From Taibaiella sp. KBW10 (GTDB lineage Bacteria; Bacteroidota; Bacteroidia; Chitinophagales; Chitinophagaceae), in NCBI RefSeq assembly GCF_003852495.1, contig NZ_QAJI01000004.1, positions 212,105 through 269,698 on the forward strand: 57,594 bases of DNA. The letters are read 5' to 3'. The first letter of the stretch is position 1. Every line of letters begins with the position of its first letter. The translations under genes were made by a program, and so were the position numbers. The notes beneath the pieces were generated by a model, which was given only the letters and a program-made list of their open reading frames with translations, ran no database searches and was not told the origin of the DNA. Positions 40,314 through 49,039 of this stretch are shown here, one piece after another.

Positions 40314-43130
40314 TTAATGTGCTTCTAGCCAGCTGTTACCATAACCGGCTTCTGCTTCTACCGGTACTTCATTGGGCAGAGGCAATGCGAGCTTCATGTG
40401 CTCTAAAACCAGTGCTTTCACCGTTTCCAATTCTTCTTTCACCACATCCAGGATCAACTCATCATGTACTTGCAGGATCATTTTAGAGCGGAGTTTTTCT
40501 GCTCTTAACGCTTCATCAATCCGGATCATAGCCAGTTTAATCATATCGGCGGCCGTACCTTGTATCGGGGCATTAATGGCTGCTCTTTCTGCATAGCCCC
40601 TTACTACTGCATTGCCGGAATGTATATCCTTTAACCAGGTTTTTCGACCCAATAGGGTTTGTACAAAGCTATTTTCTTTTGCAAAAGCAATCATATCATC
40701 CATATATTGACTGATACCGGAAAACTCTTTTTTATAATTGTCGATGATCTCTTTTGCTTCTGTACGGCTGATGCGCAGATTGCCTGCTAAACCAAAGGCA
40801 CCCTGGCCATAGATAATCCCGAAGTTTACACTTTTAGCTTTATACCGTTGCTCTTTAGTTACGTCCGCAATCTCGATGCCATATACTTTAGCGGCAGTCG
40901 CAGAGTGAATGTCGGCGCCACTTCTGAAGGCTTCACACATATTCGGATCGCCACTAATGGCGGCTACAATCCGTAATTCTATCTGTGAATAATCGGCGCT
41001 GAGTAAGATATGGTTTTCATCCCGGGGAATAAAGGCCTTTCTGATTTCACGCCCTTTATCTGTCCGGATCGGGATATTCTGTAAGTTTGGATTGTTACTG
41101 CTCAAACGACCGGTAATGGCCGTCGTCTGGCTGTAAGAAGTATGCACCCTTCCTGTTTTCGGATTGATCATGGTGGGCAAGGCATCTACATAGGTATTGC
41201 GTAATTTAGTGAGTTCCCGGAAACCCAGAATGTCATCTACAATCTTATGTTCATTGGCCAGTTTAAGCAATACGTCCTCGCCAGTAGCATACTGCCCTGT
41301 TTTTGTTTTTTTTGCCTTAGGATCGAGTTTCAGTTTATCAAAAAGCACTTCTCCTAATTGTTTTGGGGAGGCCAGGTTAAAACGAACACCCGCTTCCCGA
41401 AATACATTCTCTTCATAGATCTTGGCATCTCTTTCCAATTCCTTGGAATATTCCAGGAGAAAGTTTTCGTCAATGCGAACGCCTTCAAACTCCATATTAG
41501 CCAATACTTTTACCAAAGGATTGTCTGCCCGTTCAAAAACTTCATCAACCGCTTTTTCCTTGATTATCGGTGCGAGAACTTCTTTTAACTGCAGCGTTAC
41601 ATCAGCATCTTCCGCGGCATATTCCGAAACCTGTTCGATAGGCACATCACGCATGCTTAGCTGGCCTTTTCCTTTTTTGCCGATCAGTTCGGTAATAGAA
41701 ACGGGGTCATACTGTAAATATTGCTGTGCCAGCAGATCCATACTACGGCGGCCTTCCGGCTCGATCACATAATGCGCTACCATAGTATCAAATACAGGCC
41801 CCACGATAAATTGCTGATACCATTTTAAGACAATAATATCATATTTGATGTTCTGACCGATCCAGGTAATCTCCGGATTCTCAAACAGCGAGGCAAAAGC
41901 CGATACCGTCTTTAAAGCCTCATCTTGTTGCGCGCTTACCGGTACATAATAAGCTGTTCCTTTTTCTACGGCAAAACTCATACCTACCAGGCTCACATTG
42001 TTCGGATCAATACCTGTTGTTTCGGTATCAAAACAAATTTCTTTATACTGCTGCAGGGTCGTAATTAAACTGGCAATCTCTTCCAGGGTATCTACTGTAT
42101 GGTATTGGTGTGGCACATCCTTAATGGTCTGATAAGACACAAACAATTCCGGTGTCGCCGTAGCATCTATTTTTGAAGGATTATTTATGGCGCTTACCGG
42201 TACTTCATTACCAAATAAATCAAGCTGTACCTTCTCATTCGTGCTCATTTTAAAAGCATCGCCCAGTATACGTTTGCCTATCGTACGAAACTCCAGTTCA
42301 TTGAAGACTTCGCTTAATATTTGTTCATTCTTTTCACTCAGGCTGAAATCTTCTGCATGAAAATGAACTTCCGGTACATTCGTAATGATCGTAGCCAACT
42401 TTTTAGATAAAATCGCGCTTTCTTTCCCTGCTCTTACTTTTTCACCCAAGGCGCCCTTTATGCTATCAGCGTGCTCCAATACATTTTCCAGTGTTCCGTA
42501 TTCTTTTAATAATTTGGCTGCAGTCTTTTCGCCCACACCGGCAATACCCGGGATGTTATCTACCGCATCACCCATCAATCCGAGGATGTCGATCACCTGC
42601 TCGCAGCGTTCAATATCCCATTTGGCACAGATTTTGGCGCCATCTAAGATCTCTTCTTTATTGCCCATATAGGCGGGCTTAAAGATGAATACATTTTCCT
42701 TACAGACCAGTTGTCCATAATCCTTATCGGGAGTTACCATAAATACCTGGTAGCCTTCCGCTGCTGCTTGCCAGGCGAGGGTTCCGATGATATCATCGGC
42801 CTCATAACCACTACTTTCTATAATCGGAATATTAAAACCTTCTATTATTTTTTTGATATCCGGAATGGCAGCAATCAGGTCTTCGGGAGCTTCCTGGCGA
42901 TTGGCTTTATAGTCGGCAAAATCGGTATGGCGCTCTGTAGTACCGGGAGTATCAAAACATACCGCAATATGCGTGGGTTTATATTTATTGATCAGTTCGA
43001 TCAAGGTATTGGTAAATCCGAACTGGGCATTGGTATTTTTACCCGTAGAGGTAATGCGTGGATTTCTAATCAAGGCATAATAGGCTCTAAAGATCAGCGC
43101 AAAGGCATCGAGTAAGAATAATTTTTTCAT
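40314..43130 (-). CDS. polA: DNA polymerase I
   Basis: 938 aa from ATG 43130 (MKKLFLLDAFALIFRAYY); an ATG at 43175 would add 15 residues foreign to the family. Three domains are complete. 5'-3' exonuclease: LFLLDAFALIFRAYY, CFDTPGTTERHTDF, SGYEADDIIGTL. 3'-5' proofreading exonuclease: ICFDTETTGIDPNNV keeps Asp and Glu, so it looks active. Polymerase: motif A LLSADYSQIELRI, motif B RYKAKSVNFGIIYGQGAFGL, motif C ILQVHDELILD. Roles: repair and Okazaki-fragment processing. It is a single-gene unit. Confidence 0.97.
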   Translation of the reverse strand: MKKLFLLDAFALIFRAYYALIRNPRITSTGKNTNAQFGFTNTLIELINKYKPTHIAVCFDTPGTTERHTDFADYKANRQEAPEDLIAAIPDIKKIIEGFNIPIIESSGYEADDIIGTLAWQAAAEGYQVFMVTPDKDYGQLVCKENVFIFKPAYMGNKEEILDGAKICAKWDIERCEQVIDILGLMGDAVDNIPGIAGVGEKTAAKLLKEYGTLENVLEHADSIKGALGEKVRAGKESAILSKKLATIITNVPEVHFHAEDFSLSEKNEQILSEVFNELEFRTIGKRILGDAFKMSTNEKVQLDLFGNEVPVSAINNPSKIDATATPELFVSYQTIKDVPHQYHTVDTLEEIASLITTLQQYKEICFDTETTGIDPNNVSLVGMSFAVEKGTAYYVPVSAQQDEALKTVSAFASLFENPEITWIGQNIKYDIIVLKWYQQFIVGPVFDTMVAHYVIEPEGRRSMDLLAQQYLQYDPVSITELIGKKGKGQLSMRDVPIEQVSEYAAEDADVTLQLKEVLAPIIKEKAVDEVFERADNPLVKVLANMEFEGVRIDENFLLEYSKELERDAKIYEENVFREAGVRFNLASPKQLGEVLFDKLKLDPKAKKTKTGQYATGEDVLLKLANEHKIVDDILGFRELTKLRNTYVDALPTMINPKTGRVHTSYSQTTAITGRLSSNNPNLQNIPIRTDKGREIRKAFIPRDENHILLSADYSQIELRIVAAISGDPNMCEAFRSGADIHSATAAKVYGIEIADVTKEQRYKAKSVNFGIIYGQGAFGLAGNLRISRTEAKEIIDNYKKEFSGISQYMDDMIAFAKENSFVQTLLGRKTWLKDIHSGNAVVRGYAERAAINAPIQGTAADMIKLAMIRIDEALRAEKLRSKMILQVHDELILDVVKEELETVKALVLEHMKLALPLPNEVPVEAEAGYGNSWLEAH

Positions 43131-43475
43131 GGGACGAAGATACTCTATAGCCTTTAAATTAAAAAAATTAGTCAAGGCGAAAAAGGAATATGATTCACTG
43201 GGTACAGGATTTACTTAAGGACTTATCATAAGCTATAAACAGGAATGCATTTTTATAAAGATCATAGCTTATAAACCGCAAAGAATAGATTATTAAAATA
43301 GGGTATATTGTCTATAAAAAACATTCCCTTACGTGACAATCCTATCCACATTGACGATTGATTTGTCGTTTTTATAAGTGATTTTTCGGGAGGGATAATA
43401 AAACACAATTTTGTAGAAATATTTTATTTAATTTCTTATATTTGGGTATTAATCAACCTTTTAAAATATTATTTT
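43131..43475. other. Divergent intergenic region between polA and a small secreted-protein gene
   Basis: 345 nt. Apart from the -7 box of the next gene, it contains two 16-nt near-identical units, 43225-43240 and 43261-43276, which share ATCATA and TATAAAC ends but have an inverted core (AGC versus GCT). No ORF is seen. Nothing resembling a riboswitch is recognised. Confidence 0.4.
43437..43444 (+). promoter_or_regulatory. -7 box of the small secreted-protein gene
   Basis: TATATTTG matches TAnnTTTG, 31 nt before the ATG. A TTG lies 23 nt upstream (43411-43413), slightly far. Confidence 0.5.
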
Positions 43476-43829
43476 ATGAAAAAAATATTATTGGGAGCAT
43501 TTGCCCTGATCGGAACTTATGGTATGGCTGAAGCGGCGAATATACTGACCGTCAATAACCTTACCTCCTGTACTTATACCATCAGTTTATCTGGTGGATC
43601 CGGCACTACTGTTCCTCCTGGTATCTCCACATTCAGTTCCTTTAGTTATACAAACATTGATTTTATTAAAATTATGTACGGTACAACACAAGTGAATGTA
43701 GGATTTGGCTCCCCTTATTCCAACAGTATTGGGCAGCCAGCACCGCCTTGTATTACGAATCCTTTTTTCACTGCAAGCTGGGCACAGGCCACACAAGCAT
43801 CAAATGCAACATTGGTTATTTTTGAATAG
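43476..43829 (+). CDS. Small secreted beta-rich protein of unknown function
   Basis: 117 aa. Signal peptide about 1-20 (ILLGAFALIGTYGMAEAA). The mature part is Ser/Thr/Gly-rich with short strands (NNLTSCTYTISLSGGSG; FIKIMYGTTQVNVGFG) and two Cys spaced about 55 residues. No motif is recognised. It is a single-gene unit between its own promoter and a 20-bp terminator, which argues that it is a real expressed gene. Confidence 0.7.
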   Translation: MKKILLGAFALIGTYGMAEAANILTVNNLTSCTYTISLSGGSGTTVPPGISTFSSFSYTNIDFIKIMYGTTQVNVGFGSPYSNSIGQPAPPCITNPFFTASWAQATQASNATLVIFE

Positions 43830-43898
43830 ACGGTGACGATTGCTTCATTGTCGACGTAAAACTCAATATACCCTCAGCGCTTACGCTGTAGTATTATA

Positions 43899-43945
43899 AA
43901 AAACGAACAGGCTCCTATATCTTTCATAGGAGCCTGTTCGTTTTT
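43899..43945 (+). terminator. Terminator after the small secreted-protein gene
   Basis: 20-bp perfect inverted repeat (43899-43918 with 43926-43945) with a 7-nt loop, A-run left, T-run right. Confidence 0.92.
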
Positions 43946-44090
43946 GGTATAAAAATAAACCATGAAAGCAACCATTTGACTTATGGCTTCAGAAAAGCAA
44001 CGTCCATAACAATATACCATTGGAAATATGTTTATATTTATACAGGGATAATGGTATAGGAAACTATACTATTATAAAAACAAAGAGACT

Positions 44091-44486
44091 ATGAACATAA
44101 AAATGATCTGGGCCAACCTGGCTGTAGAAGACCTGGAACGAACCGGCAAGTTTTACGAGGCCTTGGGATTTCGTCCCAATGGCCACAATAATTCAGAAGA
44201 ACTGAGAAGCTTTTTTATGGGAGAAAATAATTTTATTATTCACTTCTTTGTAAAAGAGCAACTAGAAGTCGCACTTAAGGGATCTTTAGCGGATACGCGG
44301 CAGGGCAACGAGGTTATTTTCAGTCTTTCTGCAGAAAGCGAGGAAGAGGTGAGAGAATGGGTTTCAAAAGTAGACAATGCAGGAGGCACAATTTTTGCAC
44401 CACCGGAAAAATGGGGTAAGGGATTTAACCTTGGTTTTTCTGATCCGGACGGGCATAAATTTAATGTACTGTATTGGCCGAAGTAA
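44091..44486 (+). CDS. VOC family protein
   Basis: 131 aa, VOC fold: NIKMIWANLAVEDLERTGKFY with the ALGFRPNG turn, a central FFMGENNFIIHFF, an LSAESEEEVREWVSKVDNAGG helix, and the ending GFSDPDGHKFNVLYW, which carries the His of this group near the C-terminus. Members include lactoylglutathione-lyase relatives; the substrate is unknown. It stands alone, with an inverted repeat (GTATAG/CTATAC, 44054-44069) just upstream. Confidence 0.88.
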   Translation: MNIKMIWANLAVEDLERTGKFYEALGFRPNGHNNSEELRSFFMGENNFIIHFFVKEQLEVALKGSLADTRQGNEVIFSLSAESEEEVREWVSKVDNAGGTIFAPPEKWGKGFNLGFSDPDGHKFNVLYWPK

Positions 44487-44536
44487 ATTGCTACTGTACC
44501 GTCTTCGAAGACAAAAAATGGCTGAGCAGTTGCACT

Positions 44537-44611
44537 TGTCATGCCGACAGAGGCATCTTTTAGGCGTTTATGTTTTAGATTCCTATTCCGCTTTGCTGCA
44601 TTCAGAATAAC
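44537..44611. repeat. Dispersed intergenic repeat R1, copy B
   Basis: Starts TGTCATGCCGACAGAGGCAT and ends TCCGCTTTGCTGCATTCAGA; about 75 nt. It lies between the VOC gene and the TetR gene, and matches copies at 26624 (same orientation) and 40187 (opposite). Confidence 0.7.
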
Positions 44612-44657
44612 AAAAAGCACACTTCAAGATAATAATTTAACAATAGTTTTGAAAGTG

Positions 44658-44691
44658 TTTTGGAATAATCATTCCAAAATACCTATTTTTG
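44658..44691 (+). promoter_or_regulatory. TetR operator and promoter
   Basis: Palindrome TTTTGGAAT-AATC-ATTCCAAAA (44658-44679, 9-bp perfect arms). It overlaps a TTG at 44660-44662 and fills the spacer before the -7 box TATTTTTG at 44684-44691 (21-nt spacing). A repressor bound here would block its own promoter. Confidence 0.75.
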
Positions 44692-44695
44692 TGCT

Positions 44696-45253
44696 GTGGA
44701 TAAGAGAACGCAAATCATTATAGCCGCCATGAAACTGCTGGCAGAGAAAGGAGTACAGGCAACTCCTATGTCGGCTATTGCGAAAGCTGCGGGTACAGGA
44801 ATGGGGACGATCTATAATTATTTTGCAACAAAAGAAGAGCTTATTAACGCGATCTATTTATATATCAAGCACTCAGAGATCGAATTGGTCAACAAAAGCC
44901 TGGACCATACGGCTTCGCTGAAATCCCGTTTCTTTCATTATTACACAGCATTTATTAATTTTTACCTGAAGTATCCCGAAAGTTTCGCCTTTATGGATCA
45001 GTTCCAGAGTTCACCGGTTATTACCGCTTGTACAAAAGATGCCGGAAAGCAGGGGTTTGTGTCAGTTATCGCCCTTATCCAGCAAGGTCAGGAGGAAGGA
45101 ATTATTAAGCAAATGGAACTGGAAGCTTTATTGATCTTTTTGGGCGGTACGGTTACTACTTATGTACGCTGGGTTATTGGGATAGATGTCCATAAACGAG
45201 AGCCACAGCAGGAACAGCAGATGCGGCTGGTATGGGATGCAATTAAAGCGTAA
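44696..45253 (+). CDS. TetR/AcrR family transcriptional regulator
   Basis: 185 aa from GTG 44696, 4 nt after the -7 box. This would leave almost no leader; an unusual short leader or a later start is possible, but the TetR helix-turn-helix opening (IIIAAMKLLAEKGVQATPMS, AKAAGTGMGTIYNYFATKEE) needs this start. The C-terminal part (about 60-180) is the helical ligand domain. A palindrome of the type in front of it occurs again before the SDR gene at 45392, the likely target. Confidence 0.9.
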   Translation: MDKRTQIIIAAMKLLAEKGVQATPMSAIAKAAGTGMGTIYNYFATKEELINAIYLYIKHSEIELVNKSLDHTASLKSRFFHYYTAFINFYLKYPESFAFMDQFQSSPVITACTKDAGKQGFVSVIALIQQGQEEGIIKQMELEALLIFLGGTVTTYVRWVIGIDVHKREPQQEQQMRLVWDAIKA

Positions 45254-45334
45254 TGCTAAGTACTATTTTTGATAAAAGTGTACTCTTGGCGAATGTCAAC
45301 TAAACGGAATTAGAAATAAAATTTTTTACCTATA

Positions 45335-45360
45335 TTTTGGAATGAATATTCAGTCCAAAA
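45335..45360. promoter_or_regulatory. Second TetR operator, before the SDR gene
   Basis: 26-bp palindrome with one mismatched pair: TTTTGGA (45335-45341) and TCCAAAA (45354-45360), with the perfect core TGAATATTCA (45343-45352) on the same centre. It shares TTTTGGAAT with the TetR-gene operator, but the half-sites are 4 nt further apart. It is 32 nt before the SDR ATG. Confidence 0.7.
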
Positions 45361-45391
45361 ATTAAATAAACCAAATAAAATAATAAACGAG

Positions 45392-46198
45392 ATGAACACT
45401 ATTTTTATGACCGGTACCTCAACCGGATTAGGAAAAGCAGCAGTAAAACTATTTGCCGACAAGGGCTGGAACGTGATTGCCACTATGCGCAGCCCGGAAA
45501 AGGAAACAGAACTGAACCTGTTGCCTAATGTACAGCTTATGGCATTGGATGTAACCAATCCGGAACAGATCAAGCGTGTGGCCGCAGAAGTATTGGCTCA
45601 TAACGACATTGACATTGTATTTAATAATGCCGGATACGGGCTGGCCGGGCCTTTTGAAGCCGCTACCGATGAGCAGATCGTAAACAACATCAATACCAAC
45701 CTGCTTGGTGTCATGCGGGTAACGCAGGCTTTTATTCCTTATTTTAGACAAAAAGGTAAAGGGATGTTTTTGACAACAACTTCTATCGGGGGAACAATCA
45801 CCATGCCGATGAACTCTGTATACCATGCCGCAAAATTTGGGGTGGAAGGCTGGAGCGAAAGCCTGGCTTATGAATTGGAACCTTTCGGCATTACGGTAAA
45901 AACGGTAGCACCGGGTGGCATCACAACCGATTTTGCAGGACGTAGTCTTGATGTAACGCAACATGAGGCGTACCAGGAAGTATTTGAAAAAATTTATGCG
46001 GTATTTACCGATCCGGAAAGAAGAAGTGCCTATTCTTCTGCTGAGCAGATCGCGGAAGTGGTCTATGAAGCGGCAACAGATGGTAAGCAACAATTAAAGT
46101 ATATTGCAGGTGAAGATGCGAAAGGATATTTTGCCTTGCGTAATGGGCTGTCGCAAGATGCATTTAGAGAGGAAGTGAAAAAGATCTTTCTGGCTTAA
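45392..46198 (+). CDS. Short-chain dehydrogenase/reductase
   Basis: 268 aa, classical SDR. Cofactor site TGTSTGLGKAAV (TGxxxGxG), VFNNAGYG (NNAG), the catalytic Tyr/Lys in SVYHAAKFGVEG, and a Ser in TTSIGGTI. The C-terminal part forms the substrate lid. Members oxidise or reduce alcohols, sugars or steroids; the substrate is unknown. Probably repressed by the TetR protein encoded just upstream. It precedes the NAD-binding gene at 46280 by 81 nt. Confidence 0.92.
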   Translation: MNTIFMTGTSTGLGKAAVKLFADKGWNVIATMRSPEKETELNLLPNVQLMALDVTNPEQIKRVAAEVLAHNDIDIVFNNAGYGLAGPFEAATDEQIVNNINTNLLGVMRVTQAFIPYFRQKGKGMFLTTTSIGGTITMPMNSVYHAAKFGVEGWSESLAYELEPFGITVKTVAPGGITTDFAGRSLDVTQHEAYQEVFEKIYAVFTDPERRSAYSSAEQIAEVVYEAATDGKQQLKYIAGEDAKGYFALRNGLSQDAFREEVKKIFLA

Positions 46199-46279
46199 TA
46201 ACATTACTAAAGTGCACAGGTGAATGCTTGTATAAAAGCTTCATCTGTGTTAGTTATAAAACACATACAATCGACCTAT

Positions 46280-46930
46280 ATGAAAACTTTAAAAATAATC
46301 CTCACCGGGGCTACCGGAATGGTTGGAGAAGGCGTATTACTGCATTGCCTGGCTCGCCCTGAAATAGAAGAGGTACTGATCATTAACAGAAAGCACCTGG
46401 ATATACAGCATCCCAAACTGAAAGAATTGCTGCTGCCCGATTTTAATAAACTGGAAATGCTGGCTGATCAGTTAAAAGGTTATGATGCCTGTTTTTACTG
46501 TGCAGGTATCAGTTCTGTAGGTATGAAAGAAGAAGAATATAACCGGATTACCTATGAGACGACTTTGAATTTTGCCACTGCTTTACAAAAAATAAATCCG
46601 CAAATGGTATTTCATTACGTGAGCGGTGCGCATACCGACAGTAATGGGAAACAAATGTGGCAAAGGGTAAAGGGGCGCACAGAAGAAGCCTTGATGCACT
46701 TAGGTTTCAGGGGACAATACAATTTTCGCCCCGGGTTTATGAAGCCGGTGAAAGGACAAAAGAATGTGCGTTGGTTTTTTAAACCGGTTATTGCTTTGTT
46801 TCCCTTAATCTTGCCGAAACAATCATTGACACTACATGAAGTGGGGCAGGCCATGATCAATGCGGTCGGTAAAGGTTATAAGAGTCAGATACTGGAAATC
46901 AGTGATATAAAGGCTTTAGCCAAATCATAA
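46280..46930 (+). CDS. NAD(P)-binding epimerase-like protein
   Basis: 216 aa from ATG 46280; the ORF before it has no good start. Rossmann motif IILTGATGMVGEGVLLHCLA (TGxxGxxG). Then LLLPDFNKLEMLADQLKGYD, CFYCAGISSVGMKEEEYNRI, and FHYVSGAHTDSNGKQMWQRVKG, an extended-SDR plan with a missing or altered YxxxK. NmrA/epimerase relatives of this size are common and poorly characterised. It follows the SDR gene and may be read with it. Confidence 0.82.
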   Translation: MKTLKIILTGATGMVGEGVLLHCLARPEIEEVLIINRKHLDIQHPKLKELLLPDFNKLEMLADQLKGYDACFYCAGISSVGMKEEEYNRITYETTLNFATALQKINPQMVFHYVSGAHTDSNGKQMWQRVKGRTEEALMHLGFRGQYNFRPGFMKPVKGQKNVRWFFKPVIALFPLILPKQSLTLHEVGQAMINAVGKGYKSQILEISDIKALAKS

Positions 46931-46975
46931 ATATGTGTGCTTAGTGTCTTTATGCAATAATTAAAATGACTATTT

Positions 46976-47473
46976 ATGTTGGAACGCATGCATCAATATT
47001 ATATCGATGAAAAGTCTGTGTTTGCCTATGCTTTAGGGGCGGGCATTTTATTCCTGCTGATCGGTTTTTGCTTATGGCAAAAATTTTCCATCAATCCCAT
47101 ATCTAAAGGTTTGGGCACCGGCCTGCTTATTGCCGGGCTCCTGCTTGTCGTAGGTAGTTTTTCTACTCGTTACTATAATGAAAAGAAAATTTCGGAGCTT
47201 AGTGTACACAAAGGAGTTAATGAAATCCAGTTACGGCAATCCGAAATACAGCGAATGGACAAAGTGATGAACCAGACGTTCAAATATGCCTTTATAACTT
47301 TTACGGTACTGATTATCAGCTTAGTGTTGTTCATTGTCTTTAGTAAAAGTTATTACTGGAAGGGCTTTAGCATGGCAATGATGCTTTTGGTGGTACTATT
47401 GCTTATTTCGGATACTTATAGTGCCCAAAGAAATGCGGCCTACCAAGAGTACCTCAAAAGCACGAATTACTAA
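46976..47473 (+). CDS. Membrane protein of unknown function
   Basis: 165 aa with four predicted membrane segments: two N-terminal (about 17-33 YALGAGILFLLIGFCLW and about 46-61) and two C-terminal (about 102-122 FITFTVLIISLVLFIVFSK and about 128-144). Between them, residues about 65-98 form a charged cytosolic or periplasmic linker. No domain is recognised. It begins 45 nt after the previous gene; no clear promoter box is seen. Confidence 0.75.
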   Translation: MLERMHQYYIDEKSVFAYALGAGILFLLIGFCLWQKFSINPISKGLGTGLLIAGLLLVVGSFSTRYYNEKKISELSVHKGVNEIQLRQSEIQRMDKVMNQTFKYAFITFTVLIISLVLFIVFSKSYYWKGFSMAMMLLVVLLLISDTYSAQRNAAYQEYLKSTNY

Positions 47474-47740
47474 TTATCTATTCGTTTGTGAAGTGTTAAA
47501 GGATCAATACAACTTCTTTTTTATCAATACATGCTGTGAATTTCATTATTTTAGCAAATAGAAAAAAGGGATATATGTAGAGAAAGGGCATGTTATGCTC
47601 TTGGGAATACCATTGTGCATTTTCAGAAATGATTATATAAAGCTATGCTGTCTATCTAGAACAAATCATAAAACCCATGCCTAAAGCGGCTTTAGCAATA
47701 AACCTGAAATACCATAATCACAAATAAAAATAAAAACACA

Positions 47741-48250
47741 ATGATCAAGCAAGCACTACTCGGTGAATTCTTACATGAAGCCGAAAATACCCGGAAATTA
47801 TTGTCGATGATCCCCGACAGTGCATTAGCGTACCGTCCGCAACCGCATCTTTGGTCTGTGGCACAGTTGGCCTCGCATGTAGCCGAGGTGTATAACTGGT
47901 ATGAGGGCACCTTTAATCAGGATGAATTTGATATGGCGACCTATAGTTATGATAAAGGAGATATCAGTAAAGCGGCCAATATCCTGCAAAAGTTTGAAGA
48001 AAATGTAGCCAAGGCCAAGGCCGTTATTGAAAATTCAGACGAAGCGCAGTATATGAATATCTGGACCATGTCTATGGGTGGAAATGCGATCATGTCGCCT
48101 ATGCCAAAGGTACAAGTGATCAGAGGATTTCTTTACAATCACATGTATCATCATCGCGGGGAGCTGATTGCACACCTGCGGGCTACGGGTAATAAAGTGC
48201 CGTCTTTATACGGACCGAATTATGAAGAATCACAACGCATGCAATCATAA
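47741..48250 (+). CDS. DinB family protein
   Basis: 169 aa, a four-helix bundle DinB/DUF664 protein: PHLWSVAQLASHVAEVYNWY gives the first His, and NHMYHHRGELIAHLRATGNK, with the metal-binding His pair and Arg-Gly-Glu-Leu, is the family signature. Members bind a divalent metal and include thiol-dependent transferases; the substrate is unknown. It starts after a 267-nt gap with no promoter of note. Confidence 0.9.
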   Translation: MIKQALLGEFLHEAENTRKLLSMIPDSALAYRPQPHLWSVAQLASHVAEVYNWYEGTFNQDEFDMATYSYDKGDISKAANILQKFEENVAKAKAVIENSDEAQYMNIWTMSMGGNAIMSPMPKVQVIRGFLYNHMYHHRGELIAHLRATGNKVPSLYGPNYEESQRMQS

Positions 48251-48405
48251 CACCAATAACCATCTACAGGAATATTCCTTGTCGTAATTCAGGAACTAAT
48301 AGGCTATTGCCGACCTAGTGTGCAAATCTTGTTTTGCCAAAGCCAGAGCAAGGATAAAAGGCAATTACAAAAAACTATTTTTCAAAACCTAAAAAATAAA
48401 AAACA

Positions 48406-48840
48406 ATGGCTACTACAAACACGTACTTAAACTTTAATGGTAACTGTGAAGAAGCATTCAACTTCTATAAATCCGTATTTGGCGGAGACTTTACTTATAT
48501 CGGACGCTTTGGCGATATGCCCGAAAGTGAAGATTATAAAGTTCCGGAAAACGATAAGCAAAAAGTAATGCACGTTTCTTTACCAATCGGAAAATCCATT
48601 TTGATGGGAAGTGATAATGGAGAGCAATATGAAGCAACTTTTGTGAAAGGCAATAACTTTTCAGTTTCGATTACGGCAGACAGCAAAGAAGAAGCAGATC
48701 AGCTTTTTAAAGCCCTGTCAGATGGTGCACAAATAACCATGCCGATGAGTGACACTTTTTGGGGCGATTACTTTGGCATGTTGCAAGATCAATTCGGCAT
48801 CCAATGGATGATGAGTTATAATGCGCGAAACCAAGCATAA
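48406..48840 (+). CDS. PhnB-like VOC family protein
   Basis: 144 aa, PhnB type: TYLNFNGNCEEAFNFYKSVFG at the N-terminus, MHVSLPIGKSILMGSD, and the ending MPMSDTFWGDYFGMLQDQFG, the standard PhnB/3-demethylubiquinone methyltransferase-like signature. It is related to, but different from, the PhnB-like protein at 2961. Function is unproven. It is followed by an 18-bp terminator. Confidence 0.9.
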   Translation: MATTNTYLNFNGNCEEAFNFYKSVFGGDFTYIGRFGDMPESEDYKVPENDKQKVMHVSLPIGKSILMGSDNGEQYEATFVKGNNFSVSITADSKEEADQLFKALSDGAQITMPMSDTFWGDYFGMLQDQFGIQWMMSYNARNQA

Positions 48841-48847
48841 ATTAGCT

Positions 48848-48898
48848 AATCAGTATCCGTAGGGAAACTAAATAGTAGATTCCCTGCGGATACTGATT
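48848..48898 (+). terminator. Terminator after the PhnB-like gene
   Basis: 18-bp stem (48848-48865 with 48881-48898) with a single G-T pair, 15-nt loop, T-run at the exit. Confidence 0.85.
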
Positions 48899-49039
48899 TT
48901 ATAAAAATGATATCCGTATCGTTTTTATAAACATGAGTGCACGATTAAACCACAAAATTCCGCTTATGATATCTTGGTCGGGATGTTCGCCGATCAGGTC
49001 ATTTTTTAAAGAAACAGCCAAACAAAACCTTACGTTTGA

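Noticed and set aside
44054-44069. 6-bp hairpin with GAAA loop before the VOC gene as a riboswitch or operator
   Set aside because: Too short and AT-rich to separate from chance; no matching copy elsewhere in the window.
45449-46093. 214-codon open frame opposite the SDR gene
   Set aside because: The SDR motifs are on the plus strand; this is a shadow with no start signal.
49031-49038. TACGTTTG before the antiporter gene as its promoter
   Set aside because: The box ends 1 nt before the ATG at 49040, so the transcript would start inside the gene; a later start would remove most of the first membrane helix. Probably coincidence.
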